DNA of 64,000 nucleotides, taken from assembly GCA_037893245.1 (NCBI GenBank), contig JBAIAA010000412.1:2356001-2420000 (forward strand), given 5' to 3'. Positions 23,801-33,694 of this stretch are shown piece by piece. Each line of letters starts with the position of its first letter. The first letter of the stretch is position 1. The position numbers and the translations under genes are program-made. The DNA is from Crossaster papposus. Lineage: Eukaryota; Echinodermata; Asteroidea; Velatida; Solasteridae. The notes below the pieces were generated by a model. The model made no database searches, was not told the origin of the DNA, and was given only the letters and a program-made list of their open reading frames with translations.

Positions 23801-23890
23801 ATGATGGTTGGGATTGTTAGGATCAATAACAGGATTAAGACCCTCATAAACGAAGGACTCGTCAAAATTATGACTTAGATCAGCATTCAT
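20888..23890 (-). CDS. LINE ORF2: APE endonuclease-reverse transcriptase (1000 aa)
   Basis: Multifunctional retrotransposition enzyme: it nicks target DNA and reverse-transcribes its own RNA from the nick. Residues about 53-272 form an APE-type endonuclease with visible catalytic landmarks: N60 (HMNIRSLP), E89 (LSETW), Y166-R167-P168 (VIYRPPS), D199/N201 (SGDFNINL), D244 (LIDNIF), and D265/H266 (SDISDHFP). A linker with KWISPALLKSI (352-362) follows. The reverse transcriptase spans about 545-830: VVPVFKKGD, NNYRPIS (567-572), QYGFRENHST, FLDLSKAFDTIDHD (637-650), GVPQGSILGPLLF (695-707), and the catalytic FADD box at 726-729. A C-terminal region with YNALILPYISYGILAWGN ends the protein. It lacks the zinc knuckle of some LINEs. 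All catalytic residues are present, so it may still be active. The spacing from ORF1 suggests reinitiation or internal initiation; this is inference. Confidence 0.95.
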   Translation of the reverse strand: MNADLSHNFDESFVYEGLNPVIDPNNPNHHNISCGYFNEVNLNTTFDFNNHSNCSFLHMNIRSLPKNFDRMLNYLHSLHSEFSVIGLSETWLKNCDVPFNIYSIPGYQLETVNRTDRVGGGVAFYISSDLRYSVRRDLSCSSNSLESIFIEVENPNNKNIIAGVIYRPPSTSFNDFILTLQVIQDRISVENKYCLISGDFNINLLNVDDHSQTQEFMDSMFAHSFLPLIDKPTRVTPTSATLIDNIFCNILPSPNSGILVSDISDHFPVFTFFSFKAKTQSYCPGSFRKTTDANLHRLKSALDSCDWSVVFNTDNPNVSFNKFMNIFINLYEKHIPLIRTNHSNRKTQPRSKWISPALLKSINYKNRLYRKYLSCPSNLNRLKYTRYKNSLTTILRSAKENYFTRQFDKEKNNIKNTWKIINSVLKNSSSSEVPSIKINDLCTNDPLLIAEHYNDYFVNIGSKLANQIPPCDSNYHDYLYNPNPSSIFFDPVTEHELYTIVFNLTNKQSSGHDTITSTVIKAVFLAISKPLAFIMNLSLSTGIVPDSMKIAKVVPVFKKGDSHLVNNYRPISILTTFSKILERIIYVRTSRFLTKHNILSDSQYGFRENHSTSHAILQLINTIITGHEQSSHTLGIFLDLSKAFDTIDHDILLAKLSFYGIRGVALEWFRNYLTNRKQFVLFNDNQSSPKELVCGVPQGSILGPLLFSIYINDFEKSSSTLSFILFADDSNLFYSHNNLGTLVNVINTELIGVSKWIKANKLSLNIDKTCFMLFSNTASSIPTDILYDNYPVNQTNCTKFLGLFIDEQLSWKCHVNYLCKLISRNIGIINKLKYFFPSHILYNIYNALILPYISYGILAWGNTSSCLSNRILVLQKRALRVIDRVEFRAHSNPLFFNHNTLKINDMYSLQLGIFMHQLVAHKLPNSFERMFVTNAVIHQYHTRQFKDFHVPFIRTALAKKFVIYQGTTYWNSLSQTLRSIRSRLLFKKKLKLLLLEKYRS

Positions 23891-24307
23891 ATCGAAAGTA
23901 CCGAACGATGAAATCCGTTGACACTATACAGAGAAATATGAGTAAACAAAAAATAAACAAAATATCATACTCTGAGGGATCATATCAATTAAAGCAGGCA
24001 CACATATCCCGTGATAACTTGGTTTGCACAAGAAATACACACAAGAACAAAACATGACCAAAAAACGAGACAAAACAAGACGAGACAAGGACATTATTAT
24101 TTATGTAGGTCTATATACTTTAGTGTAAGAAAAGAAAACAAAGCAATATAGAAAACGATGCAATTTACGCAAGATAAGTGTACAAGGGGTGGCAACAAAC
24201 ACCAAAAATGGTGTACAAAATAACAATAAACGACGAAGGTCGCTACTTTAAACACTTACGCATGTGAGGGCAAAAATGTAATGGATTCAGATTTATTAAT
24301 ATCAACA

Positions 24308-24919
24308 TTACAATTTCTGAAGGTCTTCCTTGGATGCCACAATCAGACGAGATCCGTTTTTTCGACGTATTTCGATCCGGCCATCTAGGGTCCATACCTT
24401 GTCGGTCAACGAATGCCGCTTAGCAGTGGCGAGCCAGTGCTGACGTTCCTGGGTAAGGCTCTCATGGACGTAAATGTTTGAACCTTTGAATTTGGCTCTC
24501 ACATGATAGAATGCAGCCCGTGAGTTGTAGTCAACGAACTTTACAACTATTGGTCTTGCCCGTGGTTTACCCGTTTTATCCAGGCGTGGTCCTATGCGGT
24601 GAGTTCGATCAATGGCTTCAGGGCGAAGCTCTATACCAAGATGTTGTTTAGCTGCTTCAGTGATTTTCAGGTCAGTGTTCTCGGGTTGGGGCGTCTCTGG
24701 AATCCCGTGAACAATGAGACAGTTACGTCGCGAGTATTGTTCTTGTTCAGAAAGCCGTTCACTAAGATGGCGGACATCTTTCTCAAGACTGGCTATCTTC
24801 TTATCTCGATTGATTAGTTCCAATTCCAGAGCCTTGTGGATATCCTGAGTTATAGATTCGGCGATAGCCTCCGTAAGTGCATAGATCAAATGCAAGTTAG
24901 GATGAGTTAGTCTTCCCAT
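24308..24919 (-). CDS. LINE ORF1: RNA-binding chaperone-like protein (203 aa)
   Basis: Matches the L1-type ORF1 architecture that also occurs in CR1/L2-related elements: a coiled coil (about residues 30-60, RDKKIASLEKDVRHLSERL), an RRM fold (about 64-145, starting RRNCLIVHGIPE and including RPIVVKFVDYNSR), then a C-terminal domain (GSNIYVHESLTQERQHWL, VWTLDGRIEIRRKNG). These proteins trimerise on the element RNA and act as nucleic-acid chaperones. I use ATG 24919. A second frame just upstream (ATG 25008, MTDGACIRNDKLDQQLGRF, stop at 24907) overlaps the start and could be the original N-terminus, shifted out of frame by an indel. If so ORF1 is slightly damaged. It lies 417 nt upstream of ORF2 on the same strand. 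Confidence 0.88.
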   Translation of the reverse strand: MGRLTHPNLHLIYALTEAIAESITQDIHKALELELINRDKKIASLEKDVRHLSERLSEQEQYSRRNCLIVHGIPETPQPENTDLKITEAAKQHLGIELRPEAIDRTHRIGPRLDKTGKPRARPIVVKFVDYNSRAAFYHVRAKFKGSNIYVHESLTQERQHWLATAKRHSLTDKVWTLDGRIEIRRKNGSRLIVASKEDLQKL

Positions 24920-25130
24920 GGTCTTTCTAAGATTGATCTTAGTTTTTTGCGAAATCGTCCCAGTTGTTGATCAAGTTTATCATTTCTTATACAAGCGCCA
25001 TCTGTCATTGAACTGGAAGCCCAATAGCAATGCTCAAGTCGGGTGTAAGTAATTGAGTTATGCATTGCATGCTGGACAGGTGTGAAGTGGAAATCACATT
25101 GCCAGGAGATTAGAGATGGCATTCCTGTCT

Positions 25131-26510
25131 TTTATTGTGATGCCAAGTACTGATGAGTTCATTGTTACTGTGAGCTTGTGGTTTCACAGCCAGATCCATT
25201 GACTGACTTTTTGTGGTTCTAATCAGGAGCTTTGACTTGTGACAGTTGTCATTGTCTTAATTGTCTTCTACTGGTAATCCACTAGGAAGCCTTTTTTGTA
25301 AAGATGATGATTCTTTGTTTACATGTAGTTTCTAAAGCCTGGCTGGGATAATGGTTTTGTAGCCCTCAATGTGTGGCTGTGAGCTTATTCATTTCACTTC
25401 ACTTCACTTCGGTAGGTAGGCAGGCATACACTGAGTTATGAGAAACTTTCTTTTGTTTGAAAAAAGAAATTGAAGGAGTTGTGGGGACATTTTCGTGTAC
25501 CCCTAACATTTTGGGTTTCCAGTAAAGGTGTCTAGAGGTAGAATTGGGTTAGGGTATAATGAAAGAAAATGGAGAAGAACACAATTAAATTAGGGTGATT
25601 TTTACAATTTTAGGTCGAAAGAATTTTCAGAGTTTGAGTTTAGAGACATTTTCCTTAAGCACACGCACCCTATGGAATGTCCCCATAACGTCGTGTACTA
25701 AAAGAAATTGTGGACATTCCGAGTTCACACATTTGAAAAAATGAATGAAATAACTGTCGCTGAATATATAGTTGTACTTTCACCCCAACAAAATTATCAC
25801 ATGTACAAACATGTACCTGTTTAAAAACTGCGTGTGAAATGGCTAGATGATTCACATTATTCTTGTTTGTACAACAAAGTTCATTCTAAGAGGTGATACT
25901 GATAGAGAATATGAACACCGGGTAGTGCCTAGTTTTGTTTGAAAACAAAGTAGGTTTACGCTCGTTCATTGATGAGTCCTAGAGTTTTCCCATCATTTCG
26001 GAGCTGATGGAGCCACCCAGCTGATGTGAAAAGTTCAAGCTTGTTTATATTCTTATCCTGTTTATTTTAGTTAGCGCCAAGATGGGGTAGCGGGGATCCC
26101 AGCAATGATCCAGGCTTATGCTACGAGAGTAGGGGGGCTGATTTCAACTTTCTATGATGAATGATGGGGAAAATAAACAGTAAGATTAGAAAAGAATTGC
26201 CCGACTCGGCTAACATTGTGTTGTGTGCAATATATTACAGACATGCAATTTTTTTTGGATCGGCTAATTTCCTCGTTTTTTCCTTCACACTACATTGTGT
26301 GTACATGTATGCCATTGAAAATTGAAAAACACTGTAAAGTCTTACCAAGATTGGAGTTTACTATTTTTGTGGTGTTAATTCCAAGTTGCATACTGGATAT
26401 TAAGTTTGGAAGGCCACAGAGCAAAGAACTTTCCTTAATTTTTTTCAGAGAATGAAATTAGGTCTGTTGTGCGGGAGCCAACATGTACCGGTATTCGTGA
26501 TGTGCAGTAG
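25131..26510. other. No gene recognised
   Basis: Presumed intron. Contains a CACTTCACTTCACTTC short repeat near 25400 and TTAGGGTATAATGAAAG near 25550, a word related to repeat T. No exon signals. Confidence 0.4.
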
Positions 26511-27253
26511 TTAAAGGGAAACTCCACTCATAGTTTATAATTGCATAATGTTAAAGAATGTCAATTACCATTGTGACTTGATTTTTATTTCATTTTTATG
26601 GGTTTTGGTAATCATATAAAACAGAGATTTTCTCGCACTGCGCTTACCGTCATGCGAGCCGCCATTTTGTTTTGGTTTATCGGTACATCCGAGATATGTG
26701 ACGTAGTGTCTGCACCGCCAGTACGCGAAGCCCGATCGATAGCGGCCCTGTATACGCGCAATGAATGCAAGTGAACCCTTTTGTGTACGGTATAGTGTAT
26801 ACATAGTGTGTGTGTACATGTGAAAGTGGGCTCAAAATCATACGGAGAAAGACCTGAATCAATAATTACTTGCTCACAGATTTTCTATTCTTCTCAAAAA
26901 ATACAAAAATAAACGATAGTTTGTGGCGCGTCAAGTCGATATTCTGCACAGAAATGCAATACATGTACTCGCAATAGTTGGCCGCATCAAGGTGGGATAC
27001 CAGTGCGAACAACAGGCAATAAAGCGATGTGCATTGAGGTGCAGACACTACGTCATAATTTCCCGGGCGAGGCGGGAAATTTGAACAATATGGCCGCGCC
27101 CTTGTACTGCTGAATGGCAAGAAATCGTGAATATAATAGGCACGTGTGTCGTTCTCGATAACAAATCAAAACAAATTCTCTGCGGAGTCAGTATGTCACC
27201 ATATATTCTTTTAGACTAGGTAACATATTATTGAGCCTGGAATTTCCCTTTAA
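26511..27253. mobile_element. MITE-D, 743 bp, TTAA ends and inner inverted repeats
   Basis: Outer termini TTAAAGGGAAACTCCA (26511-26526) and TGGAATTTCCCTTTAA (27238-27253), one mismatch in 16. An inner pair, TGACGTAGTGTCTGCACC (26699-26716) and GGTGCAGACACTACGTCA (27039-27056), is perfect over 18 bp. TTAA at both edges suggests piggyBac-type targeting. The interior is CpG-rich. No transposase remains; small antisense ORFs are not meaningful. Confidence 0.85.
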
Positions 27254-27274
27254 ACAGTACAGTTTCTTTCAAAG

Positions 27275-27360
27275 TGAACAAAGAAATTGGCAAGGCGGGA
27301 CTTGAACCTGCGACCTCCGCATTACCGGACCGGACAGAACTGAGCTATATCTTGCCCCAA
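27275..27360 (-). mobile_element. Short tRNA-derived SINE (V-like head plus brief tail)
   Basis: On the - strand: box A TATAGCTCAGT (27337-27347) and box B GGTTCAAGTCC (27298-27308). GGCAAG at the 5' side can pair with CTTGCC at the 3' side, a relic acceptor stem. The D-arm is broken, so this is not a working tRNA. The head is followed by AATTTCTTTGTTCACTT, the same tail as the copy at 57719, which marks a SINE family. Confidence 0.75.
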
Positions 27361-28277
27361 GTTGGCACAAATGTTTGTGTTATGTTTAAATGCAAATTTA
27401 CCTACACTGTAGTCAGTCTCCCTTGTGGTTTATTTGTGTACAGTACAGTACCTTTCTGACAGCTCCTTCGGCCATTTGAGCATTTCACCTTTCAGTTATA
27501 TTTTGTCTAGGTCACCTTACCCTGCAAAGTTTTTATTTTTTTTCCTTCATGTGTTTGAACATTTCCAGGTTGTGGTCGATAATTGCAGTTTGGGAGTCGC
27601 TATCGACACCATCTTGTCTGACTGCAATAGATTTTGGTGAAGTTACTGAATCCTGCCTCTGTCCTTCAGAAGCAAAATGAACAGAAGACTACCCTCTTGT
27701 GGCTAATTTTGTGTAATATTTCTTGCATGTAGTCCCTGTACTGCCCAAAACGGCCCTGTCTGTTTCTTTAATTTATGCCCCAGCATAATAGGACTCATCA
27801 GTGTTAAAAATTTAAGATGTGATTTATGTTCTATATGCTGTTGTCATGATTGCCCATGCAGTTCCATTCCTTCCACTGCTGTTAGTTTAACCTTGTCTTA
27901 AACCCCAACAAAGGACCAATTCTTGCTATCAGTACAATAGACACAGAAACCCTTTATTGTGGGGAACACTTTGCAAGATCCCTGGCTCAATTATGACACA
28001 GTTGACAAGCTGATTGTTGACAAATGTACCTTCCTTGTAATATTCACAAAAGAGAGTATATTCCATGTTAAGGTCAGTGGCTAACCAGTTCTCAGTTTCC
28101 GCTGTTGTCATCGCCAATGAATGAAAGTGCCAACAAAGGTGGCTTGCTCTTTGCTTTGATCCTGGAGGCAAAGGGAAATCTGGACTTCCACTGGACTGTT
28201 TTACAAGACTTTTTGATCGACGCTAATTGGCGTGACATTGTATTGTGTGCCGATCAGAGCCTAGCATCTAGAGCTTT
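27361..28277. other. No gene recognised
   Basis: Presumed intron; nothing assignable. Confidence 0.4.
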
Positions 28278-28327
28278 TGTTATGCTTGGCATAACCATGG
28301 AGGAATTATTCCTCCGTGGCATAACAA
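28278..28327. repeat. Hairpin with CCATGGAGGAAT core
   Basis: Nested arms: TTGTTATGC...GCATAACAA outside and CCATGGAGGAAT...ATTCCTCCGTGG inside, meeting near 28307. The inner core equals that of the hairpin at 56987-57027. Confidence 0.75.
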
Positions 28328-28974
28328 ACAACCTTCTTTACTATGAGATTTTAAGGATTGCAATTCATGGACGCTGAGATGTGCCCGTTTGCCGCCGACA
28401 CGCTAGTCTATTTTGTCAGGAGCATTAGCACGGGACAGCCTGACATATTTTCCTATTCAGTGAGGAATATAATCTGAGAAGTTGTCAAATCGGTAATAAT
28501 CCTATATCACCTATCGAAGGAATGTGGCTGTATAGGGGGCCATTAATACAGACGATTCAAGTTGTTTGGAAATAGGTAGGGAATGGGGGTGGTCAATAGA
28601 GTTTGAAATCCAGGACAAATATTGTTTATAAATTTTGTTCCCAATAGATGGTTGGGAATTTTGTAAGAAGACAACCTATTGATATTATACCCACACTTTA
28701 GGCTCCCTAACTGGATAGCAATAGTGAGAGTAAAAAAGTGACATCACATTCACACGCAAAGGGTCTATCCCCCCCCCCCCCCTCCAAAAAAAAAAGCAAG
28801 ACAAAAAAGAAAACAAGACAAGAAATAAAACTTTCCAACGATTTTGTTTGACATTTTTACTTCATGTTTTTCGAAGCGCCCCTCCTAATAATAATGATAC
28901 CGTGCGAGTTCGGCGCTTGCGCCGCGTTTATCGCGCGATGTCGAGCAGATACTGACTTACTGGTATAGTATTGC
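28328..28974. other. No gene recognised; C-tract
   Basis: A run of about 14 C followed by an A-rich tract lies at about 28769-28815. Otherwise unremarkable. Confidence 0.4.
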
Positions 28975-29350
28975 GAATGCCCACGTGAGGATTGTGAACA
29001 TTCAACCAATAGAATCATTTCCTCTGATTTCCTGGAAGCATAAAAGCGATTTATTCACTAAAACCGACCTTCGTCCCTCTTAGTCACCATTGTAGCTACT
29101 CACCAGATAAAAGTTTTACCCTTTTCATGCTTTTCTACCCCTGGTGTCAAGATCCTTGATGGCCATTCACCCAAAACTTCATTCAGGAAATTCAGCTCTG
29201 TGTTGCAGTCCCCATTCATATGCAGATGACCCTATCCCTTCCTCTCTCGTGCCCATTGGGCCATGCAGTGTTATGCAAATGAGAAAGTGTGACTCCCCGA
29301 CCAGCGATTGGTTAGACCGGTGAATGAGTGGGAGAGGCTATGCAAATAAG
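28975..29350 (+). promoter_or_regulatory. Candidate promoter for alternative exon 29582
   Basis: Clustered promoter-type words: an E-box CACGTG (about 28981), a CCAAT box (AACCAATAG, about 29005), an inverted CCAAT (GATTGG, about 29306), and two perfect octamers ATGCAAAT (about 29273-29280 and 29340-29347), with a near-match ATGCAGAT at about 29220. Octamers bind POU-family factors and CCAAT binds NF-Y in animals. The region sits 230-600 bp upstream of a candidate first exon. Position and motif density are the only evidence. Confidence 0.4.
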
Positions 29351-29581
29351 GTGCAGCAGGCAGTGTACATTGTACTGTGCAGGGAAGCAAGCTTCCAGCC
29401 CTCTGTATGCTTTCTGATGGCAAACAGCAAAGTCTACACACCAGGAATGTGTGGCTGCTGTCCTCTCCTACAATCTCGCCGCAAAAGTTAAATATTGCTA
29501 GACCGGATGAGCTGTTTTGGTCGTGGATATTTTGTATTAAACAGTATTATATAAAATTTAAACAAAAAATCTATCTTTGAG

Positions 29582-29680
29582 ATGAGGGAATCTACTTCGT
29601 TGGGATTGTTACAAGATTTATTTGTGCAGCCACAGCGACAGATAAAAACGATGGAATCGGAGATACAGCCTGCAGTTGAA
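29582..29680 (+). CDS. Candidate alternative first exon (form 2)
   Basis: ATG at 29582 opens 33 codons, MRESTSLGLLQDLFVQPQRQ onward, ending ...QPAVE at a perfect donor GTAAGT (29681). The exon is 99 nt and leaves in phase 0, the phase needed by exon 43488. It is short and glutamine-rich with no known domain, as is usual for alternative first exons. Octamer and CCAAT motifs lie upstream. The nearest downstream acceptor with clear coding sequence is 43488, about 13.8 kb away across an intron filled with MITEs. If it joins there directly, the protein would have only the last helix of the DH domain. It could instead be chance: a 33-codon ORF with a good donor is not rare. Confidence 0.45.
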
Positions 29681-29819
29681 GTAAGTCTGGAAAACCTTTG
29701 ACTATAATTACTGTCACCTAATTGCTCCTTTATTGACCAATGTAATCAAGTGGTTAAACTCAGAGATAATTAATTGTACTCAAGGGATCTTTCACATTAA
29801 CTTAAATTTTGACAGTACG

Positions 29820-29969
29820 ACAGTAATTACATGATATCTAGCGCAAACATTTTTTGCTGGATGCCTATAATCATTGTTTACTTTCAAATAAGTAAGATAT
29901 TTTTTAATACTGTAATTCGGTAGTAATTTTTTTCTCGATATCTGCAAATGGTGTATTCTACCTTTAAGA
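29820..29969 (-). mobile_element. MITE-A fragment
   Basis: Only the half with GATATCTAGCGCAA, GCTGGATGCCTATAATC and GCAAATGGTGTATTCTACCT, then TTTAAG at the edge. Confidence 0.85.
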
Positions 29970-30879
29970 TTCTACATCTCCATTTGTGACCTGTCACCAC
30001 AATATGAGAGTAAAGTCGCACAATGTGATTTGGAGATATGGCCATCTAAAGTCAAAATATAAAGGGGTGGTCAATTTTGAGATTTTGCGTTATTTGAAAA
30101 GCCCAAGTCGTCCTCTACATATTCCCATTTTTGGGGTTCGATCAGATGATCGAAAACCTCTTAAATTACGCGATTTTGCGTAGTGTTTGCGTAGTTAGTG
30201 TTTGGATTAAAGTCCATTAGTGGTCTAATTAACACAATAATTAAATATGCAAATTAGGTCCTTGTTACTATCTCACGTTTTCGAAATTTTAATATTTTGT
30301 TGGTTATACAATAGTTCGCATGTGTGGAAAGTTTCAAGAAGAAATAATGATTAGAACATACATTCTGTAGCCGTTGCTACGCTCAACCAAACCTTACTTG
30401 TCCTGTTTTGCAATCTTTTGCATGTTTTGTATTAGATGTTTATTTGGTAAGTTTTCTCACAAACTTGTTTTGTGAAACCCACAACTTTCTGGAGTGCTGT
30501 AAAAAAATGTATTTATAACAAAACCCCCAAGTGTTTCTGTAGATCACATTGAAATTAGAGAAATGTAGCTTGGAAGTTAACATAAGAACTGATCCTAAAT
30601 TCAGTATCAAGTGTTGATATAAATCTGCTGCTGTAGTCACTGGTTCCACAGTGAAAGTTTTCATCTAACCTAACCCTGACAGTTAGTCATCTGTTCAGCC
30701 TGATCACTCTGTGTGAATTGTATTGTGCGCTGCGAATGCCAATAGCTGTACTGTACTCCGGGCTCCTTCACAATTCTCTGAAATGAAAACAACAAGTTCA
30801 ATGGTTTATTATAAGTTTTTTTTTAAGCTTTCATTTTTGACCACTTTTAGAATATTCAGGTGAACCATTCTCTATGGGT
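29970..30879. other. No gene recognised
   Basis: A 65-codon ORF at 29986-30183 has no splice context. No repeat recognised in this window. Confidence 0.4.
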
Positions 30880-31540
30880 GAACGTACTTAGATGCATCGT
30901 ATACTATATATGTGACCGGCTAGTACAAAAAGGTGTATTAAAGGTAGTATACACCATTTGCAGATATCGAAAATATTTACTACTGAATTATTAAGAAATA
31001 CCTTACTCAATTGAAAGTAAATAATGATTCTAGGCATTCAGCAAAAGGATTGCGCTAGATATCCTGTAATTATTCGAAAAAAAATAATTTTATAAAGAAA
31101 AATTCGCTCTCGCCGGACGGCGAGAGCGAAAAAACAAAGATAACATAAGAATAACTGGTCGACCCTGGTTGAAAACAAACGCTGTTTTTCGTGCTTTTCT
31201 CGGCATCCATGATTGTAAAACTTCGGAAAAGTCAGTTAAACGATATTTACCATGAAATACAACCCCCCAAATCTACCCATTCATGATAATTAAAGCAATT
31301 ACCAATGGTGTATACTACCTTTAAGTCGCGCTGTGCACTATCATGTAATGGCGGGCTCAACGTTGAGAGGGTAAACATTTCATCAAAATGTGATTTTAAT
31401 TTTTTGTCATGAATGACATTTTTAATACCTACATGTACAGTTTCAGGTTTCATTTAAAGAAATTTAGATTTTAATGAATAAAGTTGAAAAAACAACAATT
31501 TTGTGTGCTAATTCAAAGCCTGTTTTCTCATAACAAAGTA
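30880..31540 (+). repeat. Dispersed repeat H, copy 1, interrupted by a MITE-A
   Basis: Left flank (TGTGACCGGCTAGTAC, about 30912) and right flank (GTCGCGCTGTGCACTATC at 31325, then CTCAACGTTGAGAGGGT) belong to one repeat. It appears uninterrupted, inverted, at 34455-34690. The MITE-A at 30938-31324 sits between the two halves. Confidence 0.85.
30938..31324 (+). mobile_element. MITE-A copy, complete, with an empty-site comparison
   Basis: TTAA at 30938-30941 and 31321-31324; ends AGGTAGTATACACCATT and its complement. The central hairpin, TTCGCTCTCGCCG / CGGCGAGAGCGAA (31103-31130), is perfect over 13 bp per arm. The sister repeat near 34653 has a single TTAA at the same point. Confidence 0.97.
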
Positions 31541-32157
31541 TCATACTTTAATTTCAGGACAAAGTAATACACAACAAATTTTTTAAATTGACTGAGAAAA
31601 TATGACTGAGAAAGATTCTTCAAGTTGTCCTATGTGTTTACATGTAGCTTATCACAAACTCAAGAGTTGAGTTCCTACCATTTTTTTCTCCATACCATTT
31701 CCTGTCCTACTGAAAACACAACTTTTGCACACCAAGTTTAAATGTATTATTATGTGGGGTCGGGTACAGGGTACATTGTACCAAATTGGCTAACAGTTGC
31801 AACAATTGTCTGAGCAATAAAAAAGCCTAATGGTTTCAGACCACATTTTGTCAAGACTATTTAGTCACAAAAAACCACAAATAATTTTCAAGTTTTATGG
31901 GGTACGGTTATTTGAGCAGTCATACATTACAAATACCAACGTGGGATGCCAACCCACACTAATAAAATTGGTCACTCTTTACAAATTGTCGCTGGGGATT
32001 TTCAGTAATTCTTAGATTTCCATTAGTGTGTGAATTGCCTTGCAAATGAGCTGGTTACGGCTGACTTGTGGCTTTTGAGGTAATTTTTCTTGTCACAGTG
32101 CAGTGAATTGTTCTCATATTGAACAACATGTATGAGATCATTCTTTAAATATGTTAG
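31541..32157. other. No gene recognised
   Basis: AT-rich, presumed intron. Confidence 0.4.
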
Positions 32158-32514
32158 TTAAAGGTACAATGCATGTAGGATACACCATTTGCAGATATCG
32201 AACATTTTTACTACCGAATTATTAGGAAATACTTACTTATTTGAAAGTAAATGATTGTAGGTATCCAGCAAAATGATTACGCTAGATATCCTGTAAATGT
32301 TCCGAAAATAGTTTTTTATTTAAAAAACAATTACGATCGCTGGATGGAGATTGCGAAAAAAACAAGGACAACATAAAAACTACTGCCTGACGCCAGCTTA
32401 AAACTCTTGTTTTTCTCAGCATCCATGTTGCGATCTTTACTAAAAAATACAACCCCCCAAATCAACCCATTCCTGATAATTCAAGCAATTACCTATGGTG
32501 TAGCCTACCTTTAA
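32158..32514 (+). mobile_element. MITE-A copy
   Basis: TTAA at both edges. The left terminus has an 11-nt gain after GGTA (CAATGCATGTA) at the same point where copy 49237 gained CATGTA. The right half is shortened by loss of the GTCAGTTAAACG segment. Confidence 0.93.
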
Positions 32515-32599
32515 GGTTAATGCGTACTACAACACTGAACATTGAACACTAAAAAACATACAAGGTTACAAAACAAATTTTCAGGTGATGTATATTTGT

Positions 32600-32765
32600 T
32601 GTGACTGGTATTCAGCTGGTTTTTGCAATATAGCAAGACAAGCACATAGAGTTTTGGCTGGTATCTGTTTTTACTGAGCAAGACCTTTGTTGGTGCTATA
32701 GCAAATGTTTTTGCTTAGCAGCTCCAATGTTTTTGCTTAGCAGCTCTGTTCAGTGAAATTGGCCT
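32600..32765 (+). repeat. Dispersed repeat G (GCTTAGCA / TTCAGCTGGTTTTT words)
   Basis: Contains TATTCAGCTGGTTTTTGC, GAGCAAGACCTTTGTTGG and GAAATTGGCC at its end. The same order of motifs occurs at 49990-50210. GTTTTTGCTTAGCAGCTC is itself duplicated at about 32705-32750. Confidence 0.65.
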
Positions 32766-33040
32766 CTGCTTGTCATGCTCTGTTGCAGGTTTTAGCGTAA
32801 CTTCCTACGCATTTATCTTGATGTGACTGACAAAAACACTCATTCAAATTGCATTCTATCATGCATGATTGACTGCCATGCAAGAATAACGAACATGGAT
32901 TTTCTTGTCTTATTATACACTCCAAGCACCCATCGCAAGGTCACAATTGTCTAATTTCTAGCCTAATCCATGTTATGGCTTTTGGGCACAGCCGACCAAG
33001 GTGAAAAAGCAGGGTCCAAACGAAAAAAGATACAAAAGTA

Positions 33041-33694
33041 CAAATTTAGAGGACAAATTCAGGATATTTGCTGCCTTTCAGGAGTAGTTTTAATTGATAC
33101 TCGCCCATGTCCATAGTACCATAAGCTTCATTTAGCACGTTGTGTGTTCACAAAACGATCGTGAAAACTACATTGTACAGTTGCAATACCAAATTTAGAG
33201 GACAAATTCAGGATATTTGCTGGCTTTCAAGAGTAGTTTTAATTGAGACTCGCCCATGTCCGTAGTACCATATTAAAGCTTCATTTAGCACGTTCTGTGT
33301 TCACAAAACAATCGTGTTCCACTCTTTAACTAAAAGCTCCTGGAAACTGCATTGTACAGTTGCAATAACAAATTTAGAGGACAAATTCAGGATATTTGCT
33401 GGCTTTTAGGAGTAGTTTTAATTGAGACTCGCCCATGTCCATAGTACCATAAGCTTCATTTAGCACGTTGTGTGTTCACAAAACGATCGTGAAAACTACA
33501 TTGTACAGTTGCAATACCAAATTTAGAGGACAAATTCAGGATATTTGCTGGCTTTTAGGAGTAGTTTTAATTGAGACTCGCCCATGTCCATAGTACCATA
33601 AGCTTCATTTAGCACGTTCTGTATTTACAAAACGATCGTGTTCCACCCTTAACTATAAAGCTCCTGGAAACTACATTGTACAGTTGCAATACCG
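33041..33694. repeat. Tandem array, two copies of a two-part unit (149 + about 178 bp)
   Basis: Four monomers start with CAAATTTAGAGGACAAATTC at 33041, 33190, 33369 and 33518. Monomers 2 and 4 carry an extra roughly 28-bp segment (TTCCACTCTTTAACTA...CTCCTGG) that 1 and 3 lack. The array is therefore a duplicated dimer, a small higher-order repeat. Confidence 0.95.

Larger units (their letters stand above)
20568..25130 (-). mobile_element. Non-LTR retrotransposon (CR1/L2-like LINE), nearly intact
   Basis: Two-ORF LINE on the - strand: ORF1 24919-24308, ORF2 23890-20888, with a 417-nt spacer. About 320 bp of 3' UTR follows ORF2. I place the 3' end near 20568, where the - strand reads GGAAATAAATATGATGAT, an A-rich short-repeat tail as in CR1/L2 elements. 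The 5' limit near 25130 is approximate. There is no internal stop in ORF2, so insertion was recent. The clade (CR1, L2, Crack or Daphne) is not resolved without a tree. Confidence 0.85.

Noticed and set aside
28105-28377. 90-codon + strand ORF as an exon
   Set aside because: No acceptor or donor fits, the composition is not distinctive, and its end lies in the CCATGGAGGAAT hairpin.
33041-33694. CRISPR-like array
   Set aside because: Units are long, directly adjacent and without variable spacers; the genome is eukaryotic.
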